From the NCBI RefSeq assembly GCF_024267655.1, contig NZ_CP100595.1:992001-1056000 (forward strand): a stretch of 64,000 nucleotides of DNA, in the 5' to 3' direction. Source of the DNA: Arcobacter roscoffensis. GTDB taxonomy: Bacteria > Campylobacterota > Campylobacteria > Campylobacterales > Arcobacteraceae. The translations under genes were made by a program, and so were the position numbers. The number at the start of each line of letters is the position of its first letter. Positions within the stretch are counted from its first letter, which is position 1. The notes beneath the pieces are model-generated. The model searched no databases. It saw only the letters and a program-made list of their open reading frames with translations, and was not told the DNA's origin. Shown here one piece after another: positions 8,460 through 17,332 of this stretch.

Positions 8460-10394
8460 TTATTTTTTAGGCCCCAATAAGGGCACTTCAATTGTAAATT
8501 TTGCTCCATTAAAACTAGAACCTTTATAATTATATGATATGTTTTCAACAGAAAGTTTCCCTTTTAAACTTTTTGTTACTATGTTTTTTGACATATAAAG
8601 TCCTATACCTGTACCTTCATTTCCTTTTGTAGTAAAATAAGGACTAAATACATTTTTTATAATATCTTCATTTATTCCTTTTGCATTATCATATATTTCT
8701 AATTTTAAAAAATTGTCATTTTTTAATGTTTTGATAAAAATAAATTTATTTTCTTCAAGTTCTTCTCTGTTTTCAAGTGCTTCACTTGCATTTTTAATGA
8801 TATTTACTAAAACTTGCAGTAGTTCATTTTCATTACTTTTTATAGATATATCTTTATCTTCTCTAATTACTTTGATATTACAAGTTTTAATTGAACTTTC
8901 TAAAAGTTTAAGTGTTCTATTTATTGTATTTGTAACTTCAAAGTCATTGAATTCTTTGTGGGGTGAAAAGAAGTTTTTAAAATCATCTATTGTCTCAGAT
9001 AGATACTTTGTCGATTTTGTGATTTTATCCATCTGTGAATTAATATCTTCAAGTTTTAAATAGTTTAATTCATTTTGCATTTTTATTCCAGAAGATATTG
9101 TTGTTATTTGACTTAGAGGTTGTTTCCATTGATGTGCAATATTTGCTATCATTTCTCCCATTGTTGCCATCTTCGCTTGTTGGGACATTAAGTCATCTTT
9201 TTCTTTATTTTCTATGATTTTATTTTCAATTTCTTTTTTATAAAGTTTAAGTCTACTTTCTAAAACTTTTGAGATAAAAAATGAAATAATAAGTAAAAGC
9301 ATAGTTGTTAAAATGCTTATTTTTGTAATAGTTTCAATATTATCAAGTTTTTTCTTTTCAAGTAAAAGCTTTTTCTCTTCAATCTTTTTATTTAAGTTTT
9401 CAGTATAAAAACCAGTTCCTATAACCCATTTGTATGCTTCAAATTTTCTGATATAAGAGATTTTTTTATTGCTAAGGGCACTTTTATCTGTATTGATAGT
9501 TGCCTCATAAGTCATATACTCCCCATCATTATTTCTTGCAAAATTTATAATATCTTGAACTAAATATCTACCTGCACTGTTTTTATAGTTTATTCTATTT
9601 TTACCAATTAGTTTTGTTTTATAATGAGCTAAATATTTCCCATCATAATCTATTACAAAAATATAAGCATTATTTGCATATCTTATTTTTTGAATATACT
9701 CTAAAATTTTAGTTTTAAGTTTTGCTTCAAAGTCAACTATATATTCCCCTGTACCTATAATAATATCATATGGCTCAAAATATTTATAAAATGCAATTTT
9801 TTCAAAGACTTCAGCTGTATCATTGTTCTTATACCAAAAATAGGAATCAAAACTTTCACTTTTCTTTTTAATCGTTTCAATCATTTTTCTAACTGGGTAA
9901 TTACCTTCTTTATCTCTAAAGTTTATGTAGTTTTTGCCTTCAATGGATTTATTTAATGGTTGAAGAACATTATTCCCATACTTGTCATTTATGAAAAAAT
10001 ATCCCCTTCCTTCATTAAAAATTATACTTTCTAATGTTGTTTTTATTAAAGAGAAAATTTCTTCTTTTGATTTTGTATCTTTATTTTTTTCATAGATTTT
10101 TGTAGCAATATTATGAGCTAGATAAACTTTTTCTTTTATAAAAACTTTTAGTTCTTTTTCTGTATTATTTTTTTCATTTTCAATATGATTATAGACTCTT
10201 TGTACTTCTTCATAAACTCTTTTTTTATTTTGTAAGTAGTACTCTTTTTCTAATTCTGTAATCTCTTTTTTATAAGATACTTCTTTTTCATTTAGTATTA
10301 TTTTAGTTGCAATAAGTGAGAAAATAATAACAAATATAATAGGTGCATACTTTATAAAAAATATTATAAACTTGTCATTATTTGATTTTATCAT
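8460..10394 (-). CDS. Cache-domain sensor histidine kinase
   Basis: The protein has a transmembrane helix (about residues 12-31) and a periplasmic region with two Cache_2-like modules. Their marks are YFFINDKYGNNVLQPL ... NYINFRDKEG and AYIFVIDYDGKYLAHYKTKLIGKNRINY. A second helix (about 350-372) is followed by the H-box MIANIAHQWKQPLSQI with its histidine near residue 421. The C-terminal HATPase has NIIKNASEAL and GTGIGLYMSKNIV. ATG at 10394 is preferred over GTG one codon upstream because AAGG lies 8 bases before it. No response regulator is adjacent, so its partner is elsewhere. The ligand is unknown; Cache_2 modules often bind small organic acids. Confidence 0.88.
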   Translation of the reverse strand: MIKSNNDKFIIFFIKYAPIIFVIIFSLIATKIILNEKEVSYKKEITELEKEYYLQNKKRVYEEVQRVYNHIENEKNNTEKELKVFIKEKVYLAHNIATKIYEKNKDTKSKEEIFSLIKTTLESIIFNEGRGYFFINDKYGNNVLQPLNKSIEGKNYINFRDKEGNYPVRKMIETIKKKSESFDSYFWYKNNDTAEVFEKIAFYKYFEPYDIIIGTGEYIVDFEAKLKTKILEYIQKIRYANNAYIFVIDYDGKYLAHYKTKLIGKNRINYKNSAGRYLVQDIINFARNNDGEYMTYEATINTDKSALSNKKISYIRKFEAYKWVIGTGFYTENLNKKIEEKKLLLEKKKLDNIETITKISILTTMLLLIISFFISKVLESRLKLYKKEIENKIIENKEKDDLMSQQAKMATMGEMIANIAHQWKQPLSQITTISSGIKMQNELNYLKLEDINSQMDKITKSTKYLSETIDDFKNFFSPHKEFNDFEVTNTINRTLKLLESSIKTCNIKVIREDKDISIKSNENELLQVLVNIIKNASEALENREELEENKFIFIKTLKNDNFLKLEIYDNAKGINEDIIKNVFSPYFTTKGNEGTGIGLYMSKNIVTKSLKGKLSVENISYNYKGSSFNGAKFTIEVPLLGPKK

Positions 10395-10459
10395 CACTTG
10401 CCTTTTTAGGTATTCTTCTATTATATAACATAAGTTATTAAATATAATAAAAAAAAGGC

Positions 10460-10489
10460 TTTAAAAAAGGAGTTTAATCCTTTTTTAAA
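10460..10489 (-). terminator. Terminator of the DsbA-like gene
   Basis: A 12-bp perfect inverted repeat (TTTAAAAAAGGA / TCCTTTTTTAAA, 6-base loop) overlaps the stop codon of the DsbA-like gene. On the minus strand it is followed by AGCC and a run of eight T. Confidence 0.8.
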
Positions 10490-11108
10490 AATAGATATTT
10501 TGTGTTAAATCAATAATCTGCTTTAACATACTTGTATGATCATCATATTTTATATTTATTGGATAAACTTCTTTCTTATATTTTAATACAAGAGAAGGGA
10601 AAACTCTAACTTTTAGTGATCTTCTTAAATTTAATTCATCTTGTAAATCTTCTTCGATTTTTTGACCTTTCAAATCTTCTTCAAATTTCTTTTCATCTAA
10701 TCCTATTTTTTTTGCAAGATCGATTAAAGTAGAAGCATCACTTGGGTTTTTTGCTTCTTGATAATAAGCTTTTTGAATAGCTTCTATCATTTCATCTTCT
10801 TTATTTTCATATCTAGCTAGCATTGTAGCTTGGCATGAAAGGTAAGTTGAACGTCTTGGTTCACATTTTTTCCAGAAGTCGTGATTAAATTTTGTTCCAA
10901 CTTCTTTATTTATTTGTTTCCATATATTTTCAATTGTTTCTTGCTGTTCTTTTGGCATAGGAATATTACTATTTTTAGCTAATCCTCCCACAACATGTAC
11001 AAGTTCTACATTTGATGGAAGTTCTTTTCTTAAGTTATCAAGAGTAGGTTTAAAAGCATAACACCATGAACACATTGGGTCATGTACATGATAAAGTATT
11101 GATTTCAT
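10485..11108 (-). CDS. DsbA-family thioredoxin-fold protein (cytoplasmic type)
   Basis: The 207-residue protein opens with a thioredoxin-fold strand and the active-site motif C13-S-W-C16 in HDPMCSWCYAFKP. The cis-proline region is LKVRVFPSLVL (V-F-P). A helical insertion lies between them (about residues 45-150), as in the FrnE/DsbA group. There is no signal peptide, so it acts in the cytoplasm, unlike periplasmic DsbA. A disulfide exchange or GSH-type isomerase role is inferred from the family; the substrate is unknown. It is transcribed alone, from its own -10 box to a strong terminator. Confidence 0.82.
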   Translation of the reverse strand: MKSILYHVHDPMCSWCYAFKPTLDNLRKELPSNVELVHVVGGLAKNSNIPMPKEQQETIENIWKQINKEVGTKFNHDFWKKCEPRRSTYLSCQATMLARYENKEDEMIEAIQKAYYQEAKNPSDASTLIDLAKKIGLDEKKFEEDLKGQKIEEDLQDELNLRRSLKVRVFPSLVLKYKKEVYPINIKYDDHTSMLKQIIDLTQNIYF

Positions 11109-11127
11109 ATATTCTCCTAAAATTTAT

Positions 11128-11133
11128 ATTATA
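11128..11133 (-). promoter_or_regulatory. -10 box of the DsbA-like gene
   Basis: The reverse strand reads AAGTATAATATAAATTTT, with TATAAT 20-25 bases before the start codon, followed by AGGAG. It is divergent from the J-domain promoter about 40 bases away. Confidence 0.5.
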
Positions 11134-11174
11134 CTTGTAGTATACTATATTCATTTAAAAAAAATATTGTAGAA

Positions 11175-11180
11175 TATAAT
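11175..11180 (+). promoter_or_regulatory. -10 box of the J-domain/ADPRH/PsiE set
   Basis: TATAAT in AGAATATAATTGATT lies 24-29 bases before the ATG at 11204. Confidence 0.5.
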
Positions 11181-11203
11181 TGATTATATAATTAGGGAAA
11201 AAT

Positions 11204-11470
11204 ATGGATTATGAAGAGTTTGAAAAAGCAGTTGATATAATGGGAGTTCTTACAAGAACCTCTAAAAAAGATTTGAAGAAAAAATATTTAAAACTCTCAA
11301 AAAGATACCATCCTGATATGCCAGAAGGTAGTCATGAAAAGTTTCAAGAAATAAAAGATTCATATGACTTACTTTGTGCATACATGGATTCGTATTGTTT
11401 TTTATTTGATAAAGAAGAGTTTAAAGAGCAGTTCCCAGCTTTTACAAATTATAAAAATTGGAATAGATAA
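11204..11470 (+). CDS. Stand-alone J-domain protein
   Basis: The 88-residue protein is almost only a J-domain: helix 2 LKKKYLKLSKRYHPDMP carries HPD, followed by FQEIKDSYDLL. The tail of about 30 residues is rich in aromatic residues (FLFDKEEFKEQFPAF). It should stimulate an Hsp70 such as DnaK. It lies 11 bases before an ADP-ribosylglycohydrolase-like gene in the same direction, so they are probably co-transcribed. The client protein is unknown. Confidence 0.85.
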   Translation: MDYEEFEKAVDIMGVLTRTSKKDLKKKYLKLSKRYHPDMPEGSHEKFQEIKDSYDLLCAYMDSYCFLFDKEEFKEQFPAFTNYKNWNR

Positions 11471-11481
11471 AAGGATAATTA

Positions 11482-12342
11482 ATGTTTGAACAAAAAAAAA
11501 TAAAAGAGTTAGTGCTAACTTCACTGGTAACAGATGCATATTGTTTAGGAACACACTGGGTTTATGATGAAAAACAGTTATTGGATGATTCAATTAACTT
11601 TGAGAAGCTAAATAAACCCCTTTCTATTTGGCATAAAGAAAAAGTTGCAGGTGAGTTTACTCATTATGGCGATCAAACTTATTGGCTTTATGAATTTTTA
11701 AAAGATAAAGAAGAATTTAATGAAAATGATTTTCTAGAGTTTTGGACTAATAAAATGGCTGCTTATAATGGTTATATTGATGGTGCATCTAGAAATACTT
11801 TACAAAATATAAAAGATTCAGTAGTACCTAGTGGTTCAAACTCTAGCGATTTATCAATTGTTGGAAGAATTGCACCTTTATTAAAAGTTTCGAAAACAAA
11901 AGAAGAGTTTTTAGAAAATGTAGAAAAGTTTGTAAAATTAACACATAATTCATCAAAAGCTTTAAATGCTTCAAGATTTTTTGCAAAAGTCTTATTAAAA
12001 GTTTTAGATAAAAAAGATATTAAAGAAGCAATTATGAGTTTAAAAGATGAGTTTGATATATCTATTAAAAAGCATATTGAAAATGCAATAGATTCTAAAG
12101 ATAAAGATACTTTCCAAGTAATTAGAGAGTTTGGTCCTGCTTGTGATGTAGATCAAGGTTTTGCTGGAACTATACATTTACTTTTAAAATATGACAGTTT
12201 AAAAGAAATGTTAATTGAAAATGCAAAAGCTGGTGGAGATTCTAGTGCTAGAGCTATGATAGCATCTATCATATTCATGGCAAATAATTCAATAAAACAA
12301 ATACCAAATGATTGGTTAGCAATTAAAGTGGTAATAGATTAG
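11482..12342 (+). CDS. ADP-ribosylglycohydrolase-family protein
   Basis: The 286-residue all-helical protein matches the ADPRH/DraG/J1-crystallin superfamily. It has DAYCLGTHWVYD near the N-terminus, HYGDQTYWLYEFL in place of the usual TDDT metal-binding stretch, and AGGDSSARAMIASIIF in place of GGDTD. Family enzymes remove ADP-ribose from proteins or small molecules using two magnesium ions. The GDQT and GGDSSAR variants keep some but not all acidic ligands and are closer to the J1-crystallin-like branch, so activity is uncertain. It sits between a J-domain gene and a PsiE-like gene, with a 7-base gap to the latter. Confidence 0.8.
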   Translation: MFEQKKIKELVLTSLVTDAYCLGTHWVYDEKQLLDDSINFEKLNKPLSIWHKEKVAGEFTHYGDQTYWLYEFLKDKEEFNENDFLEFWTNKMAAYNGYIDGASRNTLQNIKDSVVPSGSNSSDLSIVGRIAPLLKVSKTKEEFLENVEKFVKLTHNSSKALNASRFFAKVLLKVLDKKDIKEAIMSLKDEFDISIKKHIENAIDSKDKDTFQVIREFGPACDVDQGFAGTIHLLLKYDSLKEMLIENAKAGGDSSARAMIASIIFMANNSIKQIPNDWLAIKVVID

Positions 12343-12349
12343 GAGATTT

Positions 12350-12781
12350 ATGAAAAAAACAGTATTAAATTTTTTCTCGGATAAATTGTATATAGAATTA
12401 GCAATAGCTTCAGTTTTATTTATTATTGCTTTATCTTTAGGCATGTTAATGGATTTTATTATTTATATGCTTTATTTTATTATATTTTTAGAAATTGTTA
12501 GAGCTGTAATTAATTATATAAGGGAGCAAAGGGTTGCTCTTACTCTTTTAGTTGATGCTTTTATAATTCTTGCTTTAAGAGAATTTATTGTAAATGTTGT
12601 AAAAGTTAATAAAGAAGAGTTAAATTCAATTGATGCAATATTCAGTAGTGCAGTTAATTATAATCTTCTAATTTTGTCAGGGGTTATTGTATTTTTACTT
12701 GTTGTTAGATATTTTTCAATTAAGACATCTCAAAAATATTTATTTACTAAAAGAATAAAAGAAGAGAAAAAACTTGATTAA
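12350..12781 (+). CDS. PsiE-like membrane protein
   Basis: The 143-residue protein has four predicted transmembrane helices (about residues 15-32, 35-55, 65-85 and 103-122). It matches the PsiE family, with the central FLEIVRAVINYIREQRVALTLLVDAFIILALRE. PsiE is induced by phosphate starvation in enterobacteria, but its biochemical role is unknown. It is the last gene of a three-gene set with J-domain and ADP-ribosylglycohydrolase-like proteins. The inner-membrane location is clear; the function is not. Confidence 0.8.
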   Translation: MKKTVLNFFSDKLYIELAIASVLFIIALSLGMLMDFIIYMLYFIIFLEIVRAVINYIREQRVALTLLVDAFIILALREFIVNVVKVNKEELNSIDAIFSSAVNYNLLILSGVIVFLLVVRYFSIKTSQKYLFTKRIKEEKKLD

Positions 12782-12970
12782 TGTAACTTATTGTTTTATA
12801 TAGAATAATTAATAAATGTTATTCAAATATGCTCAAATATTAAAGTTATTTTAATTTAAAACAGAATATTATTAAAATAGAATAATGATTCTTCAAGGGG
12901 TTTAATAAGAGTTATTAGAGGATAGAAACTATTATTTAATATTTTTTATCAAAAGAAAAAAGGGGCGATT

Positions 12971-15523
12971 ATGTTAAAATCTATATCCATTAAAGCTAAG
13001 CTTTTAATGATTGTAATTAGTTCAATTGTAGTAGTTTCAGTTGCAATGATTGTTCAATCAATTATTTCATTACAAGAAACATCTGAAACTGTGATTGAAA
13101 AGTTTAAGGCAGATGCATACAAATCAAAAGAAAAAGAGCTAGAAAACTATATTTCATTAGCTATAAAAACAGTTGAAACTTATCATGCAAGAACGGCAAA
13201 AGATAAAGTAAAAGCTGAGGTTCAAAGTTACCTAAAAGAACAAACTGGATTTATGTTATCTGTAATGGAAGGAACTTATAATCAATATAAGGGAAAAGTT
13301 TCAGATGATGAGTTAAAAGAATTAGTAAGAACAGCAGTAAAATCTACAAGATATGGTAAAACGGGTTATTTTTGGATGAATGACTTAGATGCAAATATAG
13401 TAATGCATCCAATTAAACCGCAACTTGATGGAAAAGATTTATCTCAGTTTAAAGATAAAGGTGGAAAAAGAATTTTCTTTGAGTTTGCAAAAGTTGCAAA
13501 ACAAAAGGGTGAAGGTTTTGTAGATTATGTATGGCCTAAACCTGGATTTGAAGCTCCACAAGATAAAGTATCTTTTGTAAAATTATTTAAGCCATTTGGT
13601 TGGGTAGTTGGTACTGGTGAATATGTTGATGATGTTACATCAAGACTACAAAAAGAAGCTTTACAGGCAGTTGCTGATATGAGATATGGTAAAGATGGAT
13701 ACTACTGGATCAATGACTCTCATCCTAAAATGGTAATGCATCCTATAAAACCAAAACTGAATGGAAAAGATTTAACAAACAATGCCGATGCCACAGGAAA
13801 AAGACACTTTGTTGAAATGTCAAAGGTTGCAAATTCTTCAAAAGAGGGTGGATTAGTTAGTTACAAGTGGGATAGACCAGGAAAAGTTGGTGATCCTAGA
13901 CTAAAATTCTCTTATGTTAAAAAATTTGAGCCATGGGATTGGATTATTGGAACAGGGGCATATGTAGATAATATTGAGTCAAAAATTGCTGAAATGGAAG
14001 CAAAAACTCAAGAGCAGATTTTAGATGTAATTATTAGAAACTGTATTATCATTTTCATAATTATGATTATTTTAGCATTTGTAATGGCAGTATTATCAAA
14101 TAAAGCAATCTTTAAACCATTACAAGAGTTCCAAGATGGTTTATTAAATTTCTTCAAATATATCAACAAAGAAAAAAATGATGTTGATCATTTAGACGAT
14201 AGCGCTAATGATGAGATTGGTAGAATGGCTAAGATTATTAATCAAAATGTTGTTAAAACAAAATCATTAGTTGAGCAAGATGCCGCACTTATTGAAGATG
14301 TGACAAGAGTTGTTGCAAATATCAAAGATGGATATTTAGATAGTAGAGTTGAAAAAACTACTCAAACAGAAGCCCTACAAATTTTACAAACTCAAATCAA
14401 TGAGATGTTAGATAATCTAGAAACAAATATTGGTAGAGATACAAATATAATTTTAGATGTATTAGCAAAATATGGTCAATTAGACTTTAGAAATAATATT
14501 AAAAATGCTAATGGAAAAGTAGAAATTGCAATCAATGATTTATCAAAAATTATTAATGATATGTTAGCAGAAAACAAACAAAATGGTTTAACTCTTGATT
14601 CAAGTTCAGATGTTCTACTTCAAAATGTAGATAAATTAAATAAAAACTCTACAACAACAGCAGCAGCCTTAGAAGAAACAGCAGCAGCTTTAGAAGAGAT
14701 TACAAGTACAATTATTAATAATACAGATAGTATTAGTATTATGGCAGCTAATTCAGAAGAGTTATCTAAATCTATTAATATAGGACAACAATTAGCAACG
14801 GGAACTGTTAAATCTATGGATGAAATTAATGATCAAACACAAGATATTGCAGAAGCAATTACAGTTATTGATCAAATTGCATTCCAAACAAATATCCTTT
14901 CACTAAACGCAGCAGTTGAAGCAGCTACAGCAGGTGAAGCTGGAAAAGGCTTTGCAGTAGTTGCACAAGAAGTAAGAAACCTTGCAGCAAGATCAGCAGA
15001 AGCTGCAAAAGAGATTAAAAATATTGTTGAAAAAGCAACAGAAAAAGCAAATGCTGGTAAAGATGGTGCGGATAAGATGATTAAAGGTTATGAGACTTTA
15101 AATCAAAGTATCTTAAAAACTACAGAATTAATTGCTACAATTACAGAAGCTTCAAAAGAACAAAGAGCAGGAATTGAGCAAATTAATGATGCAGTAACAC
15201 AACTTGATCAACAAACACAACAAAATGTTGTTATTTCAAATACAACTCATAGTATTGCTTCTCAAACTGATGAGATAGCGAAACTTATCGTTCAACAAGC
15301 AGATGAAAAAGAGTTTATTGGAAAAGAAACAATAAAAAGTGAGGCTGTAAAGTTAAGTGAAAAAAGTTCAGAAGAAATTTTGGCAGAACTTAGAAATAAA
15401 ACAAATTCAAAGAATTCATCTAAACCAAAACAGACGCAAAGTTATACTCAATCAGAATCAAAAACAAACACAAAACAATCATTCACAGATACAAGTAGTG
15501 ATGATGAGTGGGAAAGCTTCTAA
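12971..15523 (+). CDS. Methyl-accepting chemotaxis protein with double Cache domain
   Basis: The 850-residue receptor has a transmembrane helix (about 11-31) and a periplasmic region with two Cache_2 modules. The modules are marked by [10 protein letters not shown] near residue 128 and [10 protein letters not shown] near 240, each followed by MHPIKP and DGKDL/NGKDL. A second helix (about 353-376), HAMP-like linkers and a cytoplasmic signalling domain follow. The signalling tip (about 633-676) includes [20 protein letters not shown]. After a Ser/Lys/Gln-rich flexible tail the protein ends in EWESF, which fits the aromatic-x-x-aromatic pentapeptide that tethers CheR. AGGGGC precedes the ATG. 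The ligand is unknown. It is monocistronic. Confidence 0.95.
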   Translation: MLKSISIKAKLLMIVISSIVVVSVAMIVQSIISLQETSETVIEKFKADAYKSKEKELENYISLAIKTVETYHARTAKDKVKAEVQSYLKEQTGFMLSVMEGTYNQYKGKVSDDELKELVRTAVKSTRYGKTGYFWMNDLDANIVMHPIKPQLDGKDLSQFKDKGGKRIFFEFAKVAKQKGEGFVDYVWPKPGFEAPQDKVSFVKLFKPFGWVVGTGEYVDDVTSRLQKEALQAVADMRYGKDGYYWINDSHPKMVMHPIKPKLNGKDLTNNADATGKRHFVEMSKVANSSKEGGLVSYKWDRPGKVGDPRLKFSYVKKFEPWDWIIGTGAYVDNIESKIAEMEAKTQEQILDVIIRNCIIIFIIMIILAFVMAVLSNKAIFKPLQEFQDGLLNFFKYINKEKNDVDHLDDSANDEIGRMAKIINQNVVKTKSLVEQDAALIEDVTRVVANIKDGYLDSRVEKTTQTEALQILQTQINEMLDNLETNIGRDTNIILDVLAKYGQLDFRNNIKNANGKVEIAINDLSKIINDMLAENKQNGLTLDSSSDVLLQNVDKLNKNSTTTAAALEETAAALEEITSTIINNTDSISIMAANSEELSKSINIGQQLATGTVKSMDEINDQTQDIAEAITVIDQIAFQTNILSLNAAVEAATAGEAGKGFAVVAQEVRNLAARSAEAAKEIKNIVEKATEKANAGKDGADKMIKGYETLNQSILKTTELIATITEASKEQRAGIEQINDAVTQLDQQTQQNVVISNTTHSIASQTDEIAKLIVQQADEKEFIGKETIKSEAVKLSEKSSEEILAELRNKTNSKNSSKPKQTQSYTQSESKTNTKQSFTDTSSDDEWESF

Positions 15524-15533
15524 AAGAAGCTTT
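15513..15533 (+). terminator. Terminator overlapping the chemoreceptor stop codon
   Basis: AAAGCTTCT and AGAAGCTTT form a 9-bp perfect stem with an AAA loop that includes the stop codon, followed by TCTCTC. The convergent response-regulator gene ends 10 bases downstream. Confidence 0.65.
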
Positions 15534-15542
15534 TCTCTCAAC

Positions 15543-16205
15543 TTATTTAATTAGCTTATATCCTACACCTCTTAAATTTATTATCATTCCACTTTTTAGT
15601 TTTTGTTTCAATTTATGAATAACACTTCTCATACTTACAGTTTGCATCTCTTTAGAACTCCATACATATTCATGTATCATCTCATTTGTAACTGTATTAT
15701 TTATATTTTTAGAAAAAAGAGTAAGAAGAAGTTTTTCTTTTACTGTTAAATCAATCTCATGTTTATGTTTATAAAGCCTTTGTTCTATTAAATCAAAAGA
15801 GAAATTATTACCTAAATCTTTTTGTAATTCGCTGGTTTTTTCTAAGTTTAAGTGGGATAAGTGATACTCAATTCTAAGATATAACTCTTCAAAATCAAAG
15901 GGTTTTTTTATATAATCATTACAACCAAGATTGTATGATTTCTTGATATTTTCAATATCAATTTTTGCACTAATCATAATAACAGGTGTATTTATATCTT
16001 TTTGTCTAATAAACTCTAAGGTTTTATGACCATCAAAGCCTAAGACATTTACATCTAAAATATATAAATCATAACTATCATTTAGTATTTTATCAACTGC
16101 TTTATATCCATCTATAAAGCTATCTATGAAAAAACCTTTTTTTTCAAGTGAGACTTTTATGATTTTATTTAGATTATGGTCATCTTCTAAAAGTAGTATT
16201 TTCAT
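15543..16205 (-). CDS. OmpR-family response regulator
   Basis: The 220-residue protein has an N-terminal receiver with E7-D8-D9, phospho-acceptor D51 in LYILDVNVLG and the conserved lysine in DYIKKPFD. A C-terminal winged helix (about 130-220) ends in VSMRSVIHKLKQKL and INLRGVGYKLI, the usual recognition helix and wing. Its start overlaps the end of the receiver-kinase gene by 4 bases, so they form an operon. The pair lies back-to-back with a hybrid kinase and close to urtA, whose promoter carries 11-bp direct repeats of the kind OmpR-family proteins bind. Control of urea uptake is an inference. Confidence 0.9.
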   Translation of the reverse strand: MKILLLEDDHNLNKIIKVSLEKKGFFIDSFIDGYKAVDKILNDSYDLYILDVNVLGFDGHKTLEFIRQKDINTPVIMISAKIDIENIKKSYNLGCNDYIKKPFDFEELYLRIEYHLSHLNLEKTSELQKDLGNNFSFDLIEQRLYKHKHEIDLTVKEKLLLTLFSKNINNTVTNEMIHEYVWSSKEMQTVSMRSVIHKLKQKLKSGMIINLRGVGYKLIK

Positions 16206-17257
16206 AAAACTTCCTTTATCATATTTTTTGGAAAAATATAAGAGAAACTTGTTTCTTCTTTACTTGAATTTATATCTATTTGTATTTGATTGTTTTTACA
16301 AATCTCTTTTACAATACTAAGCCCCAAGCCTAAACCAATATTTTTATCTTTTTGTTGATAATATGCTTTAAAAATAGAATCCTTATCTTCTATAATAATA
16401 CCTTTATTTTTTATCTCTATTATTCCTTGATTTTTATAATCTAAAATAATTTCTATATCTTTATTTTCATATGAGTATTTTATTGCATTTGATATTGTAT
16501 TATCAATTACTCTTTCAAGTTCATATCTATCCATAAAAAGTTCAAACTCTTTATCTATCTCTAAATGAATATGAAGATTTTTTGTTTTTGCTATCTCATC
16601 AAAAAATTGTATTCTTGAAGATAAAAAAGAGACTAAATCTATTTTTTCGCAAGACTTTTCTCTTGCTTTCTTTTTTGTTAAAAAGTACAAGTCATTATAA
16701 ATTGAAGAGAGTGATTTGCTTGAGGCTTTTATAACTTCAAGTTGTTCTTTTTGTCCTATTTGCTCTTCTAAATTATCTACATTTAAAGAGATTACACTCA
16801 GAGGTGTGTTTATTTCATGAATAATTTTTTTTAGAAAAAAGTCTTGTTGATTTAATAGTTTTGAAATAGTTTGTTTATTTTCATATATTTCAAGTTGTGT
16901 TCTTATTCTTGCTTTTACTTCTTCTTGCTCAAAAGGTTTTGTAATATAATCAACCCCACCTTGCTCAAAAGCTTTAACTTTTATAGAAACATCATCTAAA
17001 GCACTTATAAAAATTATGGGTATATCTTTAAGTTTCTCATCTTGTTTTACTATCTTACAAACTTCAAAACCATCAATATTTGGCATTTTTATATCAAGTA
17101 GTATTAAATTTGGTGGCTTTTGTTTTGCTGATTCAATTGCAAATAGTGCATCAGGTGTTGCTTTTAATTCATACGTTTCATCTTTTAAAATCTCTTTTAA
17201 GTACTTTAAATTCTCAATTTTATCATCTATTATAAGTACTGTATATTTTCTATTCAT
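16202..17257 (-). CDS. Receiver-histidine kinase fusion
   Basis: From the ATG at 17257 the protein is about 351 residues. A receiver domain with D11-D12 and phospho-acceptor D55 (LILLDIKMPN) is followed by a histidine kinase core with H-box KKIIHEINTPLSVIS (histidine near 142) and HATPase motifs NAIKYSYE and GLGLGLSIVKEI. No membrane segment is present, so it is a soluble relay kinase that probably receives phosphate from another kinase. A longer frame to a TTG at 17302 adds 15 residues with no domain and no ribosome site, so the ATG is preferred. It is co-transcribed with the OmpR-type regulator. Confidence 0.85.
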   Translation of the reverse strand: MNRKYTVLIIDDKIENLKYLKEILKDETYELKATPDALFAIESAKQKPPNLILLDIKMPNIDGFEVCKIVKQDEKLKDIPIIFISALDDVSIKVKAFEQGGVDYITKPFEQEEVKARIRTQLEIYENKQTISKLLNQQDFFLKKIIHEINTPLSVISLNVDNLEEQIGQKEQLEVIKASSKSLSSIYNDLYFLTKKKAREKSCEKIDLVSFLSSRIQFFDEIAKTKNLHIHLEIDKEFELFMDRYELERVIDNTISNAIKYSYENKDIEIILDYKNQGIIEIKNKGIIIEDKDSIFKAYYQQKDKNIGLGLGLSIVKEICKNNQIQIDINSSKEETSFSYIFPKNMIKEVL

Positions 17258-17332
17258 GGTGATTACTCTTTTTGCTTTGGCTATTGTTACAATTATAAGC
17301 AAATAGATATAAAGATAGATTGAGGATTTTAG

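Noticed and set aside
8713-9063. Plus-strand open frame inside the Cache kinase gene
   Set aside because: It is the complement of a real kinase gene in an AT-rich genome, is Ser/Phe/Leu-rich and has no ribosome site.
17257-17302. TTG start for the receiver-kinase
   Set aside because: The extra 15 residues match no part of a receiver and no ribosome site precedes the TTG.
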